Shown here one piece after another: positions 35,780-44,865 of a stretch of DNA of 64,000 bases (the first letter of the stretch is position 1; each line of letters starts with the position of its first letter). The translations under genes and the position numbers were made by a program. The notes under the pieces were generated by a model, which saw only the letters and a program-made list of their open reading frames with translations, was not told where the DNA came from and did not search any database. The stretch is taken from assembly GCF_024600715.1 (NCBI RefSeq), contig NZ_CP102332.1, positions 4,898,001 through 4,962,000 on the forward strand, in the 5' to 3' direction. This DNA comes from Streptomyces changanensis (lineage in GTDB: Bacteria > Actinomycetota > Actinomycetes > Streptomycetales > Streptomycetaceae).

Positions 35780-35896
35780 TAGCGCGCGAGGCGCGGCCCC
35801 CGGGTCCGCGTCGACCGGTCCCGCCGGCCGCTCCGGGCACTACATTGGCCGGTGCACGCACGCGGGCGGCCTGGCGGGTCAGGGGGCAGGGGAATC

Positions 35897-38086
35897 ATGG
35901 ACAGGGACGGTACGTCGTACGAGGCACGGGGCACCCACGCCGACCCCGGCCCGCACCCGGCTGTCCCCCCGCCTCACCCGGCGGGGGCCCCGTCGCCTCC
36001 GGCGGGCCCTCCGCCGCTGCCGCCCGCCCCGCCCGCGGCGCCGGCGGTCCCGGCCCCGGCGCCCTCCGGAGCCCGCCGCGGCAGCCCCGCGGCGCCGCCC
36101 GCGCCGCGCCACGCGCCCGCGGCGGCCCCCTCCGTCCTCGACTGGCTGCGCACCCCGCGCCCCGAGGCGGAACCGGGCGTGTGGCGGCTGGGGCACCGGC
36201 CCCGGCCGGCGGAGGAGCCCGAGGACGTCCCGGCACGCAGGCTCTTCGCCGGGGCGATCATCGCGCTGCTCAGCGGCTGGCTCCTGTGGTCCCTGCTGTG
36301 GAATGGCTACCTCGGCCACTACTGGCTCTGGCCGCTCGTCGTCCTCACCCCCGACTCCTGGCGGTCCGACGGGGAGACCTGGGCCACCGCCAGCGACGTG
36401 TACTACGTCCTCGTGGGCGGCGGCCTGCTCGTCTTCTTCGCCCGCGTCGGCCACGTCCCGGAGATCTGGCGCCGCTACGCCCGCCGCTCCCGCGCCCGGG
36501 CCGCCGCCGTCCCGCCGCCCCGCACGGGCGCCGACCCCGCCGACTGGCCCGAGCTGCGTGACGCCGGCCTGACCGAGGCGGCCGACCGGCTCGCCGAGGC
36601 CGTCCGCGCGGGAACCCTCGGCGACGTCGACTACGCCCGCATCCAGCGGGCCTGGCACGGCGTGCGCGCCCACCCCGACCGGCTCGCCGCGTTCACCGAC
36701 GCCGTGCGCGCCCAGGGGCCGGCCGCCTGCGCCCACCCCTCCGGCGCGCGCGACCTGCCGGCCCGCACCGCCACCCACGACCTGGCCACCGGGCAGGTGC
36801 GCATCGGCGTGGCCGCCGACCACCCGCGCAACCCCTACGGCCGCCGCACCACCGGCGTCGCCCTCGAACCGGCCCTGCTCGGCACCTCGCTCCTCGCCGT
36901 CGGCCCGGCCGCGGCCGGCAAGACCGAGCGGCTCGTGCGGCCCGTCACCGAGGGGCTGTGCCTGCAGGCGCTCGCCAACCGCGCCGCCGTCGTCGCCGTG
37001 ACGGCGCAGGGCTCGCCGCTCGCTCCCGACACGGCGTTCGACGTGGTCATCCCCGTCGGCCGCCCCGGCTCCCGGTACGACCTCGACCTGTACGGCGGCG
37101 CGGAGGACGCCGACGAGGCGGCCCGTACGCTCGCCGAGGCGCTCGTCGGCGACCTCGTCCCCGACAGCCGCCGCGCCGCGACGGCGCTCGCCCAGCTCAT
37201 CGGCCCGCACCGGGCCGCGCACGGGCGCTTCCCCGGCGTGCCGGAGCTGCGCGAGCTGCTCGGCGGCGACCCCCGGGCCCTCGCCGAGCTGCGGGCCGCC
37301 GTCGCCGGCGATCCCGCGCAGCTGCGCGAGCTGGACGCCCGCGCCCGGCAGGCCGGGCGCGGCGACGACGTCGCGGTGCTCCTAGCCGAGCGCATCGCCT
37401 TCCTGGACCGCCCCGCCTTCGCCGACTCCTTCCGCACCGACGGCGCCGGCCGCCCCTTCTCGCTGCGCGCCATCGAGCACCCGCTGCGCGTCCGCGTCGA
37501 CCTGCCCGAGCGCGGCCACGCCGAGGCGTCGCGGATCGTGGCGCGGCTGCTGCTCGCCCAGTTCACGGAGGCCGCGCTCGCCCGCGCTGACCGGTCGCTC
37601 TTCGCCTGCCTGGTGCTGGACGACGCCACGGACACCGTCACCGCCGACTCCGTCCGCGCCGTGCAGCGGCTGCGCTCCGCGCACGCGGGCGTCGTGCTCG
37701 CCCTGCGCACCCTCCAGGACGTGCCGGAGCACCTGCGCGGGCCGCTGCTCGGCGCGGTCGGCTGCCGCATGGCGTTCTCCGGACTCGCCCCGTGGGACGG
37801 CGGCAGGTTCGCCGAGGTGTGGGGGACCGAGTGGGTGCAGACCCGGGACGTCACCAACCGGCAGATCATCTCCGACGAGCCGCTGACCAAGGCGATGCAC
37901 TTCATGCGCCGTCTGGTGACCGGCCGGGCGGCCACCGCGGAGGCGGTCACCGTGCGCGAGGTGGAGCGGCAGCGCTGGTCGGCCTCCGAGCTTGCGCACG
38001 GGGTGCCCGCCGGGCACGCGGTGCTGTCGGTGGCGGACGTCCGGGGGGAGCACGCGCCCCCCGTCCTGGTCGATCTGCGGGGCTGA
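35897..38086 (+). CDS. TraD/VirD4-like membrane ATPase of unknown function
   Basis: Protein of 729 residues. A disordered Pro/Ala-rich N-terminus (about 1-85) precedes two membrane helices (about 115-135 and 169-190), an alpha-helical linker and a P-loop ATPase domain. Walker A is GPAAAGKT (336-343). Walker B is LVLDDAT with Asp575-Asp576, where coupling proteins usually have DE. Downstream, VVLALRTLQDVPEHLRGPLL and the C-terminal SELAHGVPAGHAVLSVADVR resemble the TraD/TraG/VirD4 family that pumps DNA or protein through type IV systems. No relaxase, other conjugation gene or secretion partner is adjacent. ATG 35897 has caggggaa upstream. It lies between gabT and a PucR regulator, which is unexpected. 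Confidence 0.72.
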   Translation: MDRDGTSYEARGTHADPGPHPAVPPPHPAGAPSPPAGPPPLPPAPPAAPAVPAPAPSGARRGSPAAPPAPRHAPAAAPSVLDWLRTPRPEAEPGVWRLGHRPRPAEEPEDVPARRLFAGAIIALLSGWLLWSLLWNGYLGHYWLWPLVVLTPDSWRSDGETWATASDVYYVLVGGGLLVFFARVGHVPEIWRRYARRSRARAAAVPPPRTGADPADWPELRDAGLTEAADRLAEAVRAGTLGDVDYARIQRAWHGVRAHPDRLAAFTDAVRAQGPAACAHPSGARDLPARTATHDLATGQVRIGVAADHPRNPYGRRTTGVALEPALLGTSLLAVGPAAAGKTERLVRPVTEGLCLQALANRAAVVAVTAQGSPLAPDTAFDVVIPVGRPGSRYDLDLYGGAEDADEAARTLAEALVGDLVPDSRRAATALAQLIGPHRAAHGRFPGVPELRELLGGDPRALAELRAAVAGDPAQLRELDARARQAGRGDDVAVLLAERIAFLDRPAFADSFRTDGAGRPFSLRAIEHPLRVRVDLPERGHAEASRIVARLLLAQFTEAALARADRSLFACLVLDDATDTVTADSVRAVQRLRSAHAGVVLALRTLQDVPEHLRGPLLGAVGCRMAFSGLAPWDGGRFAEVWGTEWVQTRDVTNRQIISDEPLTKAMHFMRRLVTGRAATAEAVTVREVERQRWSASELAHGVPAGHAVLSVADVRGEHAPPVLVDLRG

Positions 38087-38238
38087 CCGGCGCGCGTCGC
38101 GAGGGACACTGGTACGTCCTGGCACAATTGGAGCGAGCCGTTCATACGGGGCGGCGAAATCGGCGGTGAGCGGCGGGGAACCTCGTCCGCCCCCACGACG
38201 TCTCCCTCCTCCTCCCCTCTCGAAGGCCTGCCGGTCCC

Positions 38239-39807
38239 ATGCCGCTCACCCTTGCCTCGCTCGTCCAGCACCCGGCGCTCAAGCTCGCCGTGCGCGCCGG
38301 CGCCGAGCGCCTCGACACCCCCGTGCGCTGGGCCCACGTCAGCGAGCTCGCCGACCCCGTCCCGTACATGGAGGGCGGCGAGCTGCTGCTCACCACCGCC
38401 ATGACGCTCGACGCGACGGACGCCGAGGCCATGCGCCGCTACGTCCGCCGGCTCGCCGGGGCGGGGGTGGTCGGCGTCGGCTTCGCCGTCGGCGTGAACC
38501 ACGACGAGATCCCCCAGGCGCTGCTGGACGCCGCCCACGACGAGGGCCTGCCCCTGCTGGAGGTGCCCCGCCGTACCCCCTTCCTCGCCATCTCCAAGGC
38601 CGTGTCCGCCGCGCTCGCCGCCGACCAGTACCGGGCGGTGACCGCCGGCTTCGAGGCGCAGCGGGAGCTGACCCGCGCGGCGCTCGCCGAGGGTCCCGGC
38701 GCCGTCGTGGCCCGGCTGGCCGCGCACGTCGACGGCTGGGCGGCGCTCTACGACGCCTCCGGGGCCGTCCTGGCCGCCGCCCCCGACTGGGCGGCGCGGC
38801 GGGCGGCGCGGCTCACCCCGGACGTCGAGCGGCTGCGGGAGCGGGCCGCGCCGGCCAGCACCGTCGTCGGCGGCACCGACGACCGCGTGGAGCTCCAGTC
38901 GCTCGGCACCGGCCGGCGGGTGCGCGGCGCGCTGGCGGTGGGCACCGGGGCGCCGCTCGGCACGGCGGAGCGGTACGCGGTGCACTCGGCCGTCGCCCTG
39001 CTCACCCTCACCACGGAGCGGTCGCGGTCCCTGCAGGCAGCCGAACAGCGCCTCGGCGCGGCGGTGCTCCGCATGATGCTCGCCGGGCAGCCGGACCACG
39101 CCCGGACGGTCGCCGGGGACCTGTACGGCGGGCTCCTCGACGCCCCGTTCCGGCTGCTGATCGCCGAGGCGGCCGGCGACGCCGACCCCGCCGCCGAGGC
39201 ACCGCTGGCCGCGTTCGCCGACGTGCTGGAGGCGGCCGCGGCCCACGCCGGCGAGGCGGTGCTGACCGTGCCGGAGGGCGACGACCGGCTGGTGGTCCTC
39301 GCCGAGGACGGGGGAGCGGTGGTGGCGGCCTGCGCCGCGTACGCGGCGAAGGAGGCCGACGAGGCCTGCGCCGTCGTCGGGCTGTCCGCGCCGGCCGGCC
39401 CGATAGCGGCCGGCACCGCCTACAAGCAGGCGGAGCAGGCCCTGTCGGTGGCCCGCCGGCGGGGGCGGGCGCTCGTCGAGCACGAGGAGCTGGCGACCGG
39501 CTCCCTGCTCCCGCTGCTCGCCGACGACGCGGTGCGGGCCTTCGCGGACGGCCTGCTGCGGGCGCTGTACGAACACGACGCGACCGGCCGCGGCGACCTC
39601 GTCGCCTCGGTCCGCGCGTGGCTCTCCCGGCACGGCCAGTGGGACGCGGCCGCCGCCGACCTCGGGGTGCACCGGCACACGCTGCGGTACCGCATGCGGC
39701 GCGTCGAGGAGATCCTCGGCCGCTCCCTGGACGACCCGGACGTCCGCATGGAGCTGTGGCTCGCCCTCAAGACCACCGGCGACCAGCCGTCCCGGCACCC
39801 CAGGTGA
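38239..39807 (+). CDS. PucR-family transcriptional regulator
   Basis: Regulator of 522 residues with an N-terminal PucR ligand-sensing domain (about 3-125; HPALKLAVRAGAERLDTPV, then RWAHVSELADPVPYMEGGEL), a central GGDEF-like/CdaR fold and a C-terminal HTH_30 domain (about 445-505; WDAAAADLGVHRHTLRYRMR). Homologues regulate purine, GABA and polyamine catabolism. Its position between gabT, an exporter and a succinate-semialdehyde-type dehydrogenase suggests control of GABA use. ATG 38239 gives a full-length PucR domain. It is followed by a 398-bp repeat-filled gap. Confidence 0.9.
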   Translation: MPLTLASLVQHPALKLAVRAGAERLDTPVRWAHVSELADPVPYMEGGELLLTTAMTLDATDAEAMRRYVRRLAGAGVVGVGFAVGVNHDEIPQALLDAAHDEGLPLLEVPRRTPFLAISKAVSAALAADQYRAVTAGFEAQRELTRAALAEGPGAVVARLAAHVDGWAALYDASGAVLAAAPDWAARRAARLTPDVERLRERAAPASTVVGGTDDRVELQSLGTGRRVRGALAVGTGAPLGTAERYAVHSAVALLTLTTERSRSLQAAEQRLGAAVLRMMLAGQPDHARTVAGDLYGGLLDAPFRLLIAEAAGDADPAAEAPLAAFADVLEAAAAHAGEAVLTVPEGDDRLVVLAEDGGAVVAACAAYAAKEADEACAVVGLSAPAGPIAAGTAYKQAEQALSVARRRGRALVEHEELATGSLLPLLADDAVRAFADGLLRALYEHDATGRGDLVASVRAWLSRHGQWDAAAADLGVHRHTLRYRMRRVEEILGRSLDDPDVRMELWLALKTTGDQPSRHPR

Positions 39808-39828
39808 CCTGGCGGCCGCCCCGCAGGT

Positions 39829-40115
39829 GACCCTTGGGCCGCGCCTCCGGCGGCCCGGGGCACGCGCCCCAGGCGGACCCGGGAGCCGCGCTTGGGCCCC
39901 CCGGGGACCCGGCCCCCGGGTGACCCCAGGGAGCCGCTCACCGTGGACCCCCGGGCTACGCGCCCCAGGCGGACGCAGGGAAGCGCGTCCAAGTGACCCC
40001 ACGGAGCCGCGCCCTGGGTGACCCCACGGAGCCGCGGCCCCCGGCGGCCCGGGGTGCCCCCCAACGCGCCCGCCCCAGGCGGCCCCGGAGCCGTGTCCCG
40101 CGTGACCCCGGAGGG
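39829..40115. repeat. Degenerate GC-rich repeat field, units of about 96-110 bp
   Basis: The gap 39808-40205 has no convincing gene. acgcgccccaggcgga occurs at 39862 and again at 39958, 96 bases apart, and cgccccaggcgg recurs at 40071. Between them the shorter phrase tgaccccacggagccgcg appears in two near-exact neighbours (about 39994 and 40019) and several decayed forms. Each unit reads roughly GTGACCCC..GGAGCCGCG..GCCCCAGGCGG. It may be a decayed tandem array; the EamA promoter should lie in its right edge (40116-40205), which is less GC-rich. Confidence 0.7.
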
Positions 40116-40205
40116 CCGTACGGAATCGGCCCGTACGGTCGCCACCTGCCCGAACTCGGGCAAATTCTTTGCCGATCGGCCCGCCGACTCCCTAATCTCC
40201 TGGTC

Positions 40206-41207
40206 ATGACAACCGCGCGCATCAGCGGCAGCGTCTGGGCCGCGCTGGCGATCGTGTACCTCGTGTGGGGCTCCACCTACCTCGGCATCCGCGTCGTCGT
40301 GGAGACCCTGCCGCCCTTCCTCTCCGCCGGGGCGCGCTTCGTCGTCGCCGGCCTCCTCCTCGCCGCGCTGCTCGTCTGGCGCCACGGCCCGTCCGTCCTG
40401 CGGGTGACCCGGGCGCAGCTCGCCTCCGCCGCCGTCGTCGGCGTGCTGCTGCTCCTTGGCGGCAACGGCCTCGTCGTGCTCGCCGAGACCTCCGTGCCGT
40501 CCGGCCTCGCCGCCCTGCTCGTCGCCGTCATGCCGGCCTGGGTGGTCGTCCTGCGCACCGCGTTCGGCGAACGCCCCGGCCCCGGCGCGTACGCCGGCGT
40601 GCTCCTCGGCCTCGCCGGGCTCGCCGTCCTGACCCTGCCGGGGCTCAGCGGCGACGTGCACCTGGGCGGTGTCCTCACCGTCGTCGCCGCCACCCTCATG
40701 TGGTCCGCCGGCTCCTTCTCCTCCGCCCGCATCCCGATGCCCCGCAACCCGTTCACCGCGAGCGCGTACGAGATGCTGGCCGGCGGGCTCGCCTGCGCCC
40801 TGGTCGGCCTGGCCCGCGGCGAGCAGCGCGGCCTCGACCTGTCGGAGGTCTCCACCCGCTCCTGGGCCGCCCTCGCCTACCTCGTCGTCTTCGGCTCGCT
40901 GATCGCCTTCACCGCGTACGCCTGGCTCCTCCAGACCGCCCCGCTCTCCCTCGTCGCCACCTACGCCTACGTCAACCCCGTCGTCGCCGTCCTCCTGGGT
41001 TGGCTGATCCTCGACGAGGCCCTGACCTGGCCCATCGCCGTGGGCGGCGCCGTCGTCGTGGCGGGCGTGTGGCAGATCGTCCGCGCCGAACGCGGCGGCC
41101 CACCTGCCGAAGCGGCGGACCCGACACCCCGACCACTCCACGACGGACAAACCCCCGACCCCTCCACCCGGCCTACGGTGTCCCCTGAGAGCAAGCGCCT
41201 GCGCTGA
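40206..41207 (+). CDS. EamA/DMT-family transporter
   Basis: Membrane protein of 333 residues with ten predicted helices in two EamA repeats. The first begins VWAALAIVYLVWGSTYLGIR, and the second has the TYAYVNPVVAVLLGWLILDE motif near residue 265. A Pro-rich cytoplasmic tail of about 40 residues follows. Family members export amino acids and other metabolites; here the cargo is unknown, but the GABA locus suggests a small amine or amino acid. ATG 40206 is 8 bases after a weak purine stretch. The dehydrogenase gene starts 34 bases downstream. Confidence 0.87.
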   Translation: MTTARISGSVWAALAIVYLVWGSTYLGIRVVVETLPPFLSAGARFVVAGLLLAALLVWRHGPSVLRVTRAQLASAAVVGVLLLLGGNGLVVLAETSVPSGLAALLVAVMPAWVVVLRTAFGERPGPGAYAGVLLGLAGLAVLTLPGLSGDVHLGGVLTVVAATLMWSAGSFSSARIPMPRNPFTASAYEMLAGGLACALVGLARGEQRGLDLSEVSTRSWAALAYLVVFGSLIAFTAYAWLLQTAPLSLVATYAYVNPVVAVLLGWLILDEALTWPIAVGGAVVVAGVWQIVRAERGGPPAEAADPTPRPLHDGQTPDPSTRPTVSPESKRLR

Positions 41208-41241
41208 ACACCCCCAACTACTGCGAAGGGCCGGGACCGCG

Positions 41242-42687
41242 ATGACCGCCACCCACGCCTTCTGGCTCGCCGGCCGCGAGGCCACCGGCGAGTCCACCTT
41301 CGACGTCACCTCCCCCTGGGACGGCCACCTCGTCGGCCGGGTGAGCGTGCCCACCGAGGCCCAGGTCGAAGAGGCCGTGGCCGCGGCGCACGCCGTCGTC
41401 GACGAGTTCGCCGCGACCCCCGCGCACGTCCGCGCGGCCGCCCTCGACCACGTGTCGAAGCGGCTCGCCGAGCGCACCGAGGAGATCGCCCGGCTGATCT
41501 CCGCCGAGAACGGCAAGCCGATCAAGTGGGCCCGCGGCGAGGTCGGCCGCGCCGTCTCCGTCTTCCGCTTCGCCGCCGAGGAGGCCCGGCGCTTCAACGG
41601 CGGCGAGGCCCAGCGCCTCGACACCGACGCCGGCGGCACCGGCCGCCTCGCCCTGACCCGCCGCTTCCCCAAGGGCGTCGTCCTCGGCATCGCGCCGTTC
41701 AACTTCCCGCTGAACCTCTGCGCCCACAAGGTGGCCCCGGCCCTCGCCGTCGGCGCGCCCATCATCCTCAAGCCCGCGCCGGCCACCCCGCTCTCCGCGC
41801 TCGTCCTCGGCGAGCTGCTGGCCGAGACGGACCTGCCCGCCGGCTCCTGGTCCGTCCTGCCGGTCGCCAACGACCGCATGCCCGCCCTCGTCCAGGACGA
41901 GCGCCTGCCGGTCATCTCCTTCACCGGCTCCGACACGGTCGGCTACGCCATCCAGCGGTCCGTGCCGCACAAGCACTGCACGCTGGAGCTGGGCGGCAAC
42001 GCCGCGGCCGTCGTCCTCGCCGACTGGTCCTCCGAGGAGGACCTGGACTGGGCGGCGGGCCGCATCGCCACCTTCTCCAACTACCAGGCCGGCCAGTCCT
42101 GCATCTCCGTGCAGCGCGTCATCGCCGACGCCGCCGTGTACGACCGGCTCGTCGCCAAGGTCGTCGCCGCCGTCGAGGCGCAGGGCACCGGTGACCCGAC
42201 CGACGAGTCCACCGACGTCGGCCCGCTGGTCAGCGAGGACGCCGCCCGGCGCGTCGAGTCCTGGGTCGACGAGGCCGTCGCCGCCGGCGCGACCCTCCTC
42301 ACCGGCGGCAAGCGCGAGGGCGCGAGCTACGCCCCGACCGTGCTCGCCGACCTCCCGGCCGACACGACCCTCGCCCGTGAGGAGGTCTTCGGCCCGGTCC
42401 TGACCCTCCACAGGGTGGAGGGCGAGGCCGCCGCCTTCGCCGCGGTCAACGACTCCAAGTTCGGCCTCCAGGCCGGCGTCTTCACGCACGACGTGCAGAC
42501 CGCCTTCCGCGCCCACCGGGCGCTGGAGGTCGGCGGCGTGATCGTCGGCGACGTCCCGTCGTACCGCGCCGACCAGATGCCGTACGGCGGCGTCAAGCAG
42601 TCCGGCGTCGGCCGCGAGGGCGTGGCCTACGCGATGGACGACTACACGTACGAGCGGGTGCTGGTCCTCACGGGCCTGGCCCTGTAG
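41242..42687 (+). CDS. gabD: Aldehyde dehydrogenase, probable succinate-semialdehyde dehydrogenase
   Basis: Aldehyde dehydrogenase of 481 residues. It has GIAPFNFPLNLCAHKVAPAL, the catalytic glutamate in LELGGNAA and the nucleophile cysteine in AGQSCISVQR. The FNFPLN and QSCIS variants differ from the aminoaldehyde dehydrogenases at 14902 and 23433 and are closer to the semialdehyde/glyceraldehyde-3-phosphate type group. The nearby gabT suggests succinic semialdehyde as substrate, but the gene symbol is an inference from context. ATG 41242 follows gaaggg. A canonical terminator follows. Confidence 0.82.
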   Translation: MTATHAFWLAGREATGESTFDVTSPWDGHLVGRVSVPTEAQVEEAVAAAHAVVDEFAATPAHVRAAALDHVSKRLAERTEEIARLISAENGKPIKWARGEVGRAVSVFRFAAEEARRFNGGEAQRLDTDAGGTGRLALTRRFPKGVVLGIAPFNFPLNLCAHKVAPALAVGAPIILKPAPATPLSALVLGELLAETDLPAGSWSVLPVANDRMPALVQDERLPVISFTGSDTVGYAIQRSVPHKHCTLELGGNAAAVVLADWSSEEDLDWAAGRIATFSNYQAGQSCISVQRVIADAAVYDRLVAKVVAAVEAQGTGDPTDESTDVGPLVSEDAARRVESWVDEAVAAGATLLTGGKREGASYAPTVLADLPADTTLAREEVFGPVLTLHRVEGEAAAFAAVNDSKFGLQAGVFTHDVQTAFRAHRALEVGGVIVGDVPSYRADQMPYGGVKQSGVGREGVAYAMDDYTYERVLVLTGLAL

Positions 42688-42707
42688 GTCACCCGCTCGG
42701 CCGAGCC

Positions 42708-42748
42708 GGCGGCCGGAGCCCACTGTGCGGGGGCTCCGGCCGCCTTTT
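42708..42748 (+). terminator. Canonical intrinsic terminator after gabD
   Basis: A 14-bp perfect stem (42708-42721 with 42731-42744) with a 9-nt loop is followed directly by TTTT. The T-run makes it the most textbook-like terminator in the window. Confidence 0.88.
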
Positions 42749-42842
42749 CGTACCCCTCGCCATCGGGTAATACGGTCGGGTAGCACCGTCCGGCACGCCC
42801 ACCGGACGGCCGCCCCCGAACCGCGGTGAGGTGAGCCCCCCC

Positions 42843-44780
42843 ATGTCCGGCCCACACCACAAGCCCAAGGTCTCCGAACGCGAGGCCCGCCAGGTCGCCG
42901 AGGCCGCCCGCCAGCAGGACTGGCACAAGCCCAGCTTCGCCAAGGAGCTGTTCCTCGGCCGCTTCCGACTCGACCTGGTCCACCCGCACCCCCTGCCGCC
43001 CGCCGAGGACGCCCAGCGGGGCGAGGAGTTCCTCGCCAAGCTGCGCGACTTCTGCGAGACGAAGATCGACGGCGCCGTGATCGAGCGCGAGGCCCGCATC
43101 CCCGACGCCGTCGTCGACGGCCTCAAGGAGCTCGGCGCGCTCGGCATGAAGATCGACACCAAGTACGGCGGCCTCGGCCTCACCCAGGTGTACTACAACA
43201 AGGCCCTCGCCCTCGTCGGCTCCGTCAGCCCCGCCGTCGGCGCCCTGCTCTCCGCCCACCAGTCGATCGGCCTACCGCAGCCGCTCAAACAGTTCGGCAC
43301 GCCGGAGCAGAAGGAGACGTACCTCCCGCGCCTGGCCCGCACCGACCTCTCCGCCTTCCTCCTCACCGAGCCCGACGTCGGCTCGGACCCCGCCCGCCTG
43401 GCCACCACCGCCGTACCCGACGGCGACGGGTACGTCATCGACGGCGTGAAGCTGTGGACCACCAACGGCGTCGTCGCCGACCTGATGGTCGTCATGGCCC
43501 GCGTCCCGAAGTCCGAGGGCCACAAGGGCGGCATCACGGCCTTCATCGTCGAGGCCGGCTCCGAGGGTGTCACCGTCGAGCACCGCAACGCCTTCATGGG
43601 CCTGCGCGGCCTGGAGAACGGCGTCACCCGCTTCCACCGGGTCCGCGTCCCCGCCGCGGGCCGCATCGGCCCCGAGGGCGCCGGCCTGAAGATCGCCCTC
43701 ACCACCCTGAACACCGGGCGCCTCTCCCTGCCCGCGATGTGCGTGGGCGCCGGCAAGTGGTGCCTGAAGATCGCCCGCGAGTGGTCCTCCGTACGCGAGC
43801 AGTGGGGCAAGCCGGTCGCCCGGCACGAGGCCGTCGGCGCGAAGATCTCCTTCATCGCCGCCACCACCTTCGCCCTGGAGGCCGTCGTCGACCTCGCCAG
43901 CCAGATGGCCGACGAGGACCGCAACGACATCCGCATCGAGGCCGCCCTCGCCAAGCTGTACGGCTCCGAGATGGCCTGGCTCATCGCCGACGAGCTCGTC
44001 CAGATCCGCGGCGGCCGCGGCTACGAGACCGCCGAGTCCCTGGCCGCCCGGGGCGAACGCGCGGTCCCCGCCGAACAGCTCCTGCGCGACCTGCGCATCA
44101 ACCGGATCTTCGAGGGCTCGACGGAGATCATGCACCTGCTGATCGCCCGCGAGGCCGTCGACGCCCACCTCGCCGTCGCCGGCGACATCATCGACCCCGA
44201 CAAGACCCTCGGCGACAAGGCCAGGGCGGGCGCCCAGGCCGGCGTCTTCTACGCCCGCTGGCTGCCCAAGCTCGTCACGGGACCGGGCCGGCTGCCCGGC
44301 GCGTACGGCGAGTTCCGCCACACGGGTCACGCCGACCTCTCCACCCACCTGCGCTACGTCGAGCGCACCTCCCGCAAACTGGCCCGCTCCACCTTCTACG
44401 CGATGTCCCGCTGGCAGGGCCGCATGGAGACGAAGCAGGGCTTCCTCGGGCGCGTCGTCGACATCGGCGCCGAACTGTTCGCCATGAGCGCCGCCTGCGT
44501 GCGCGCCGAACTGCTGCGCACCACCGGCGACGACGGACGCGCGGCGTACGAGCTGGCCGACGCCTTCTGCCGCCAGTCCCGGCTGCGGGTCGAGGAGCTC
44601 TTCGGCCGGCTGTGGGCCAACACCGACGACCTGGACGGCCGGATCGTCAAGGGCGTCCTCGCCGGCCGGTACACCTGGCTGGAGGAGGGCGTCCTCGACC
44701 CCAGCGGCGACGGCCCGTGGATCGCCGACGCCACCCCTGGCCCGTCGACCCGGGAGAACGTCCACCGCCCCATCCGCTGA
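42843..44780 (+). CDS. Acyl-CoA dehydrogenase (long, VLCAD-like)
   Basis: FAD enzyme of 645 residues, far longer than the usual 380-400, in the manner of VLCAD/ACAD9-type proteins. The catalytic core is about residues 60-450: AFLLTEPDVGSDPARL, KLWTTNGVVAD, and RINRIFEGSTEIMHLLIARE at the FAD-contact end. An additional C-terminal helical domain (about 450-630) follows. It introduces a trans-2 double bond into acyl-CoA in beta-oxidation. ATG 42843 is preferred over GTG 42831 because gaggtgag lies 8 bases before it. It stands alone between terminators; no electron-transfer flavoprotein is adjacent. Confidence 0.88.
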   Translation: MSGPHHKPKVSEREARQVAEAARQQDWHKPSFAKELFLGRFRLDLVHPHPLPPAEDAQRGEEFLAKLRDFCETKIDGAVIEREARIPDAVVDGLKELGALGMKIDTKYGGLGLTQVYYNKALALVGSVSPAVGALLSAHQSIGLPQPLKQFGTPEQKETYLPRLARTDLSAFLLTEPDVGSDPARLATTAVPDGDGYVIDGVKLWTTNGVVADLMVVMARVPKSEGHKGGITAFIVEAGSEGVTVEHRNAFMGLRGLENGVTRFHRVRVPAAGRIGPEGAGLKIALTTLNTGRLSLPAMCVGAGKWCLKIAREWSSVREQWGKPVARHEAVGAKISFIAATTFALEAVVDLASQMADEDRNDIRIEAALAKLYGSEMAWLIADELVQIRGGRGYETAESLAARGERAVPAEQLLRDLRINRIFEGSTEIMHLLIAREAVDAHLAVAGDIIDPDKTLGDKARAGAQAGVFYARWLPKLVTGPGRLPGAYGEFRHTGHADLSTHLRYVERTSRKLARSTFYAMSRWQGRMETKQGFLGRVVDIGAELFAMSAACVRAELLRTTGDDGRAAYELADAFCRQSRLRVEELFGRLWANTDDLDGRIVKGVLAGRYTWLEEGVLDPSGDGPWIADATPGPSTRENVHRPIR

Positions 44781-44865
44781 CGGGGCGCCGGCGCGGCGTG
44801 TGGTGCGTCGCCGGGCGGGTGCACGGCACCCGCCCGGCGGACCGGCGCGCGGGGCGCCGGGACCG

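Noticed and set aside
35897..38086. Integrated conjugative element
   Set aside because: No integrase, att repeats, relaxase or plasmid replication genes flank the TraD-like gene, and the neighbours are chromosomal metabolic genes.
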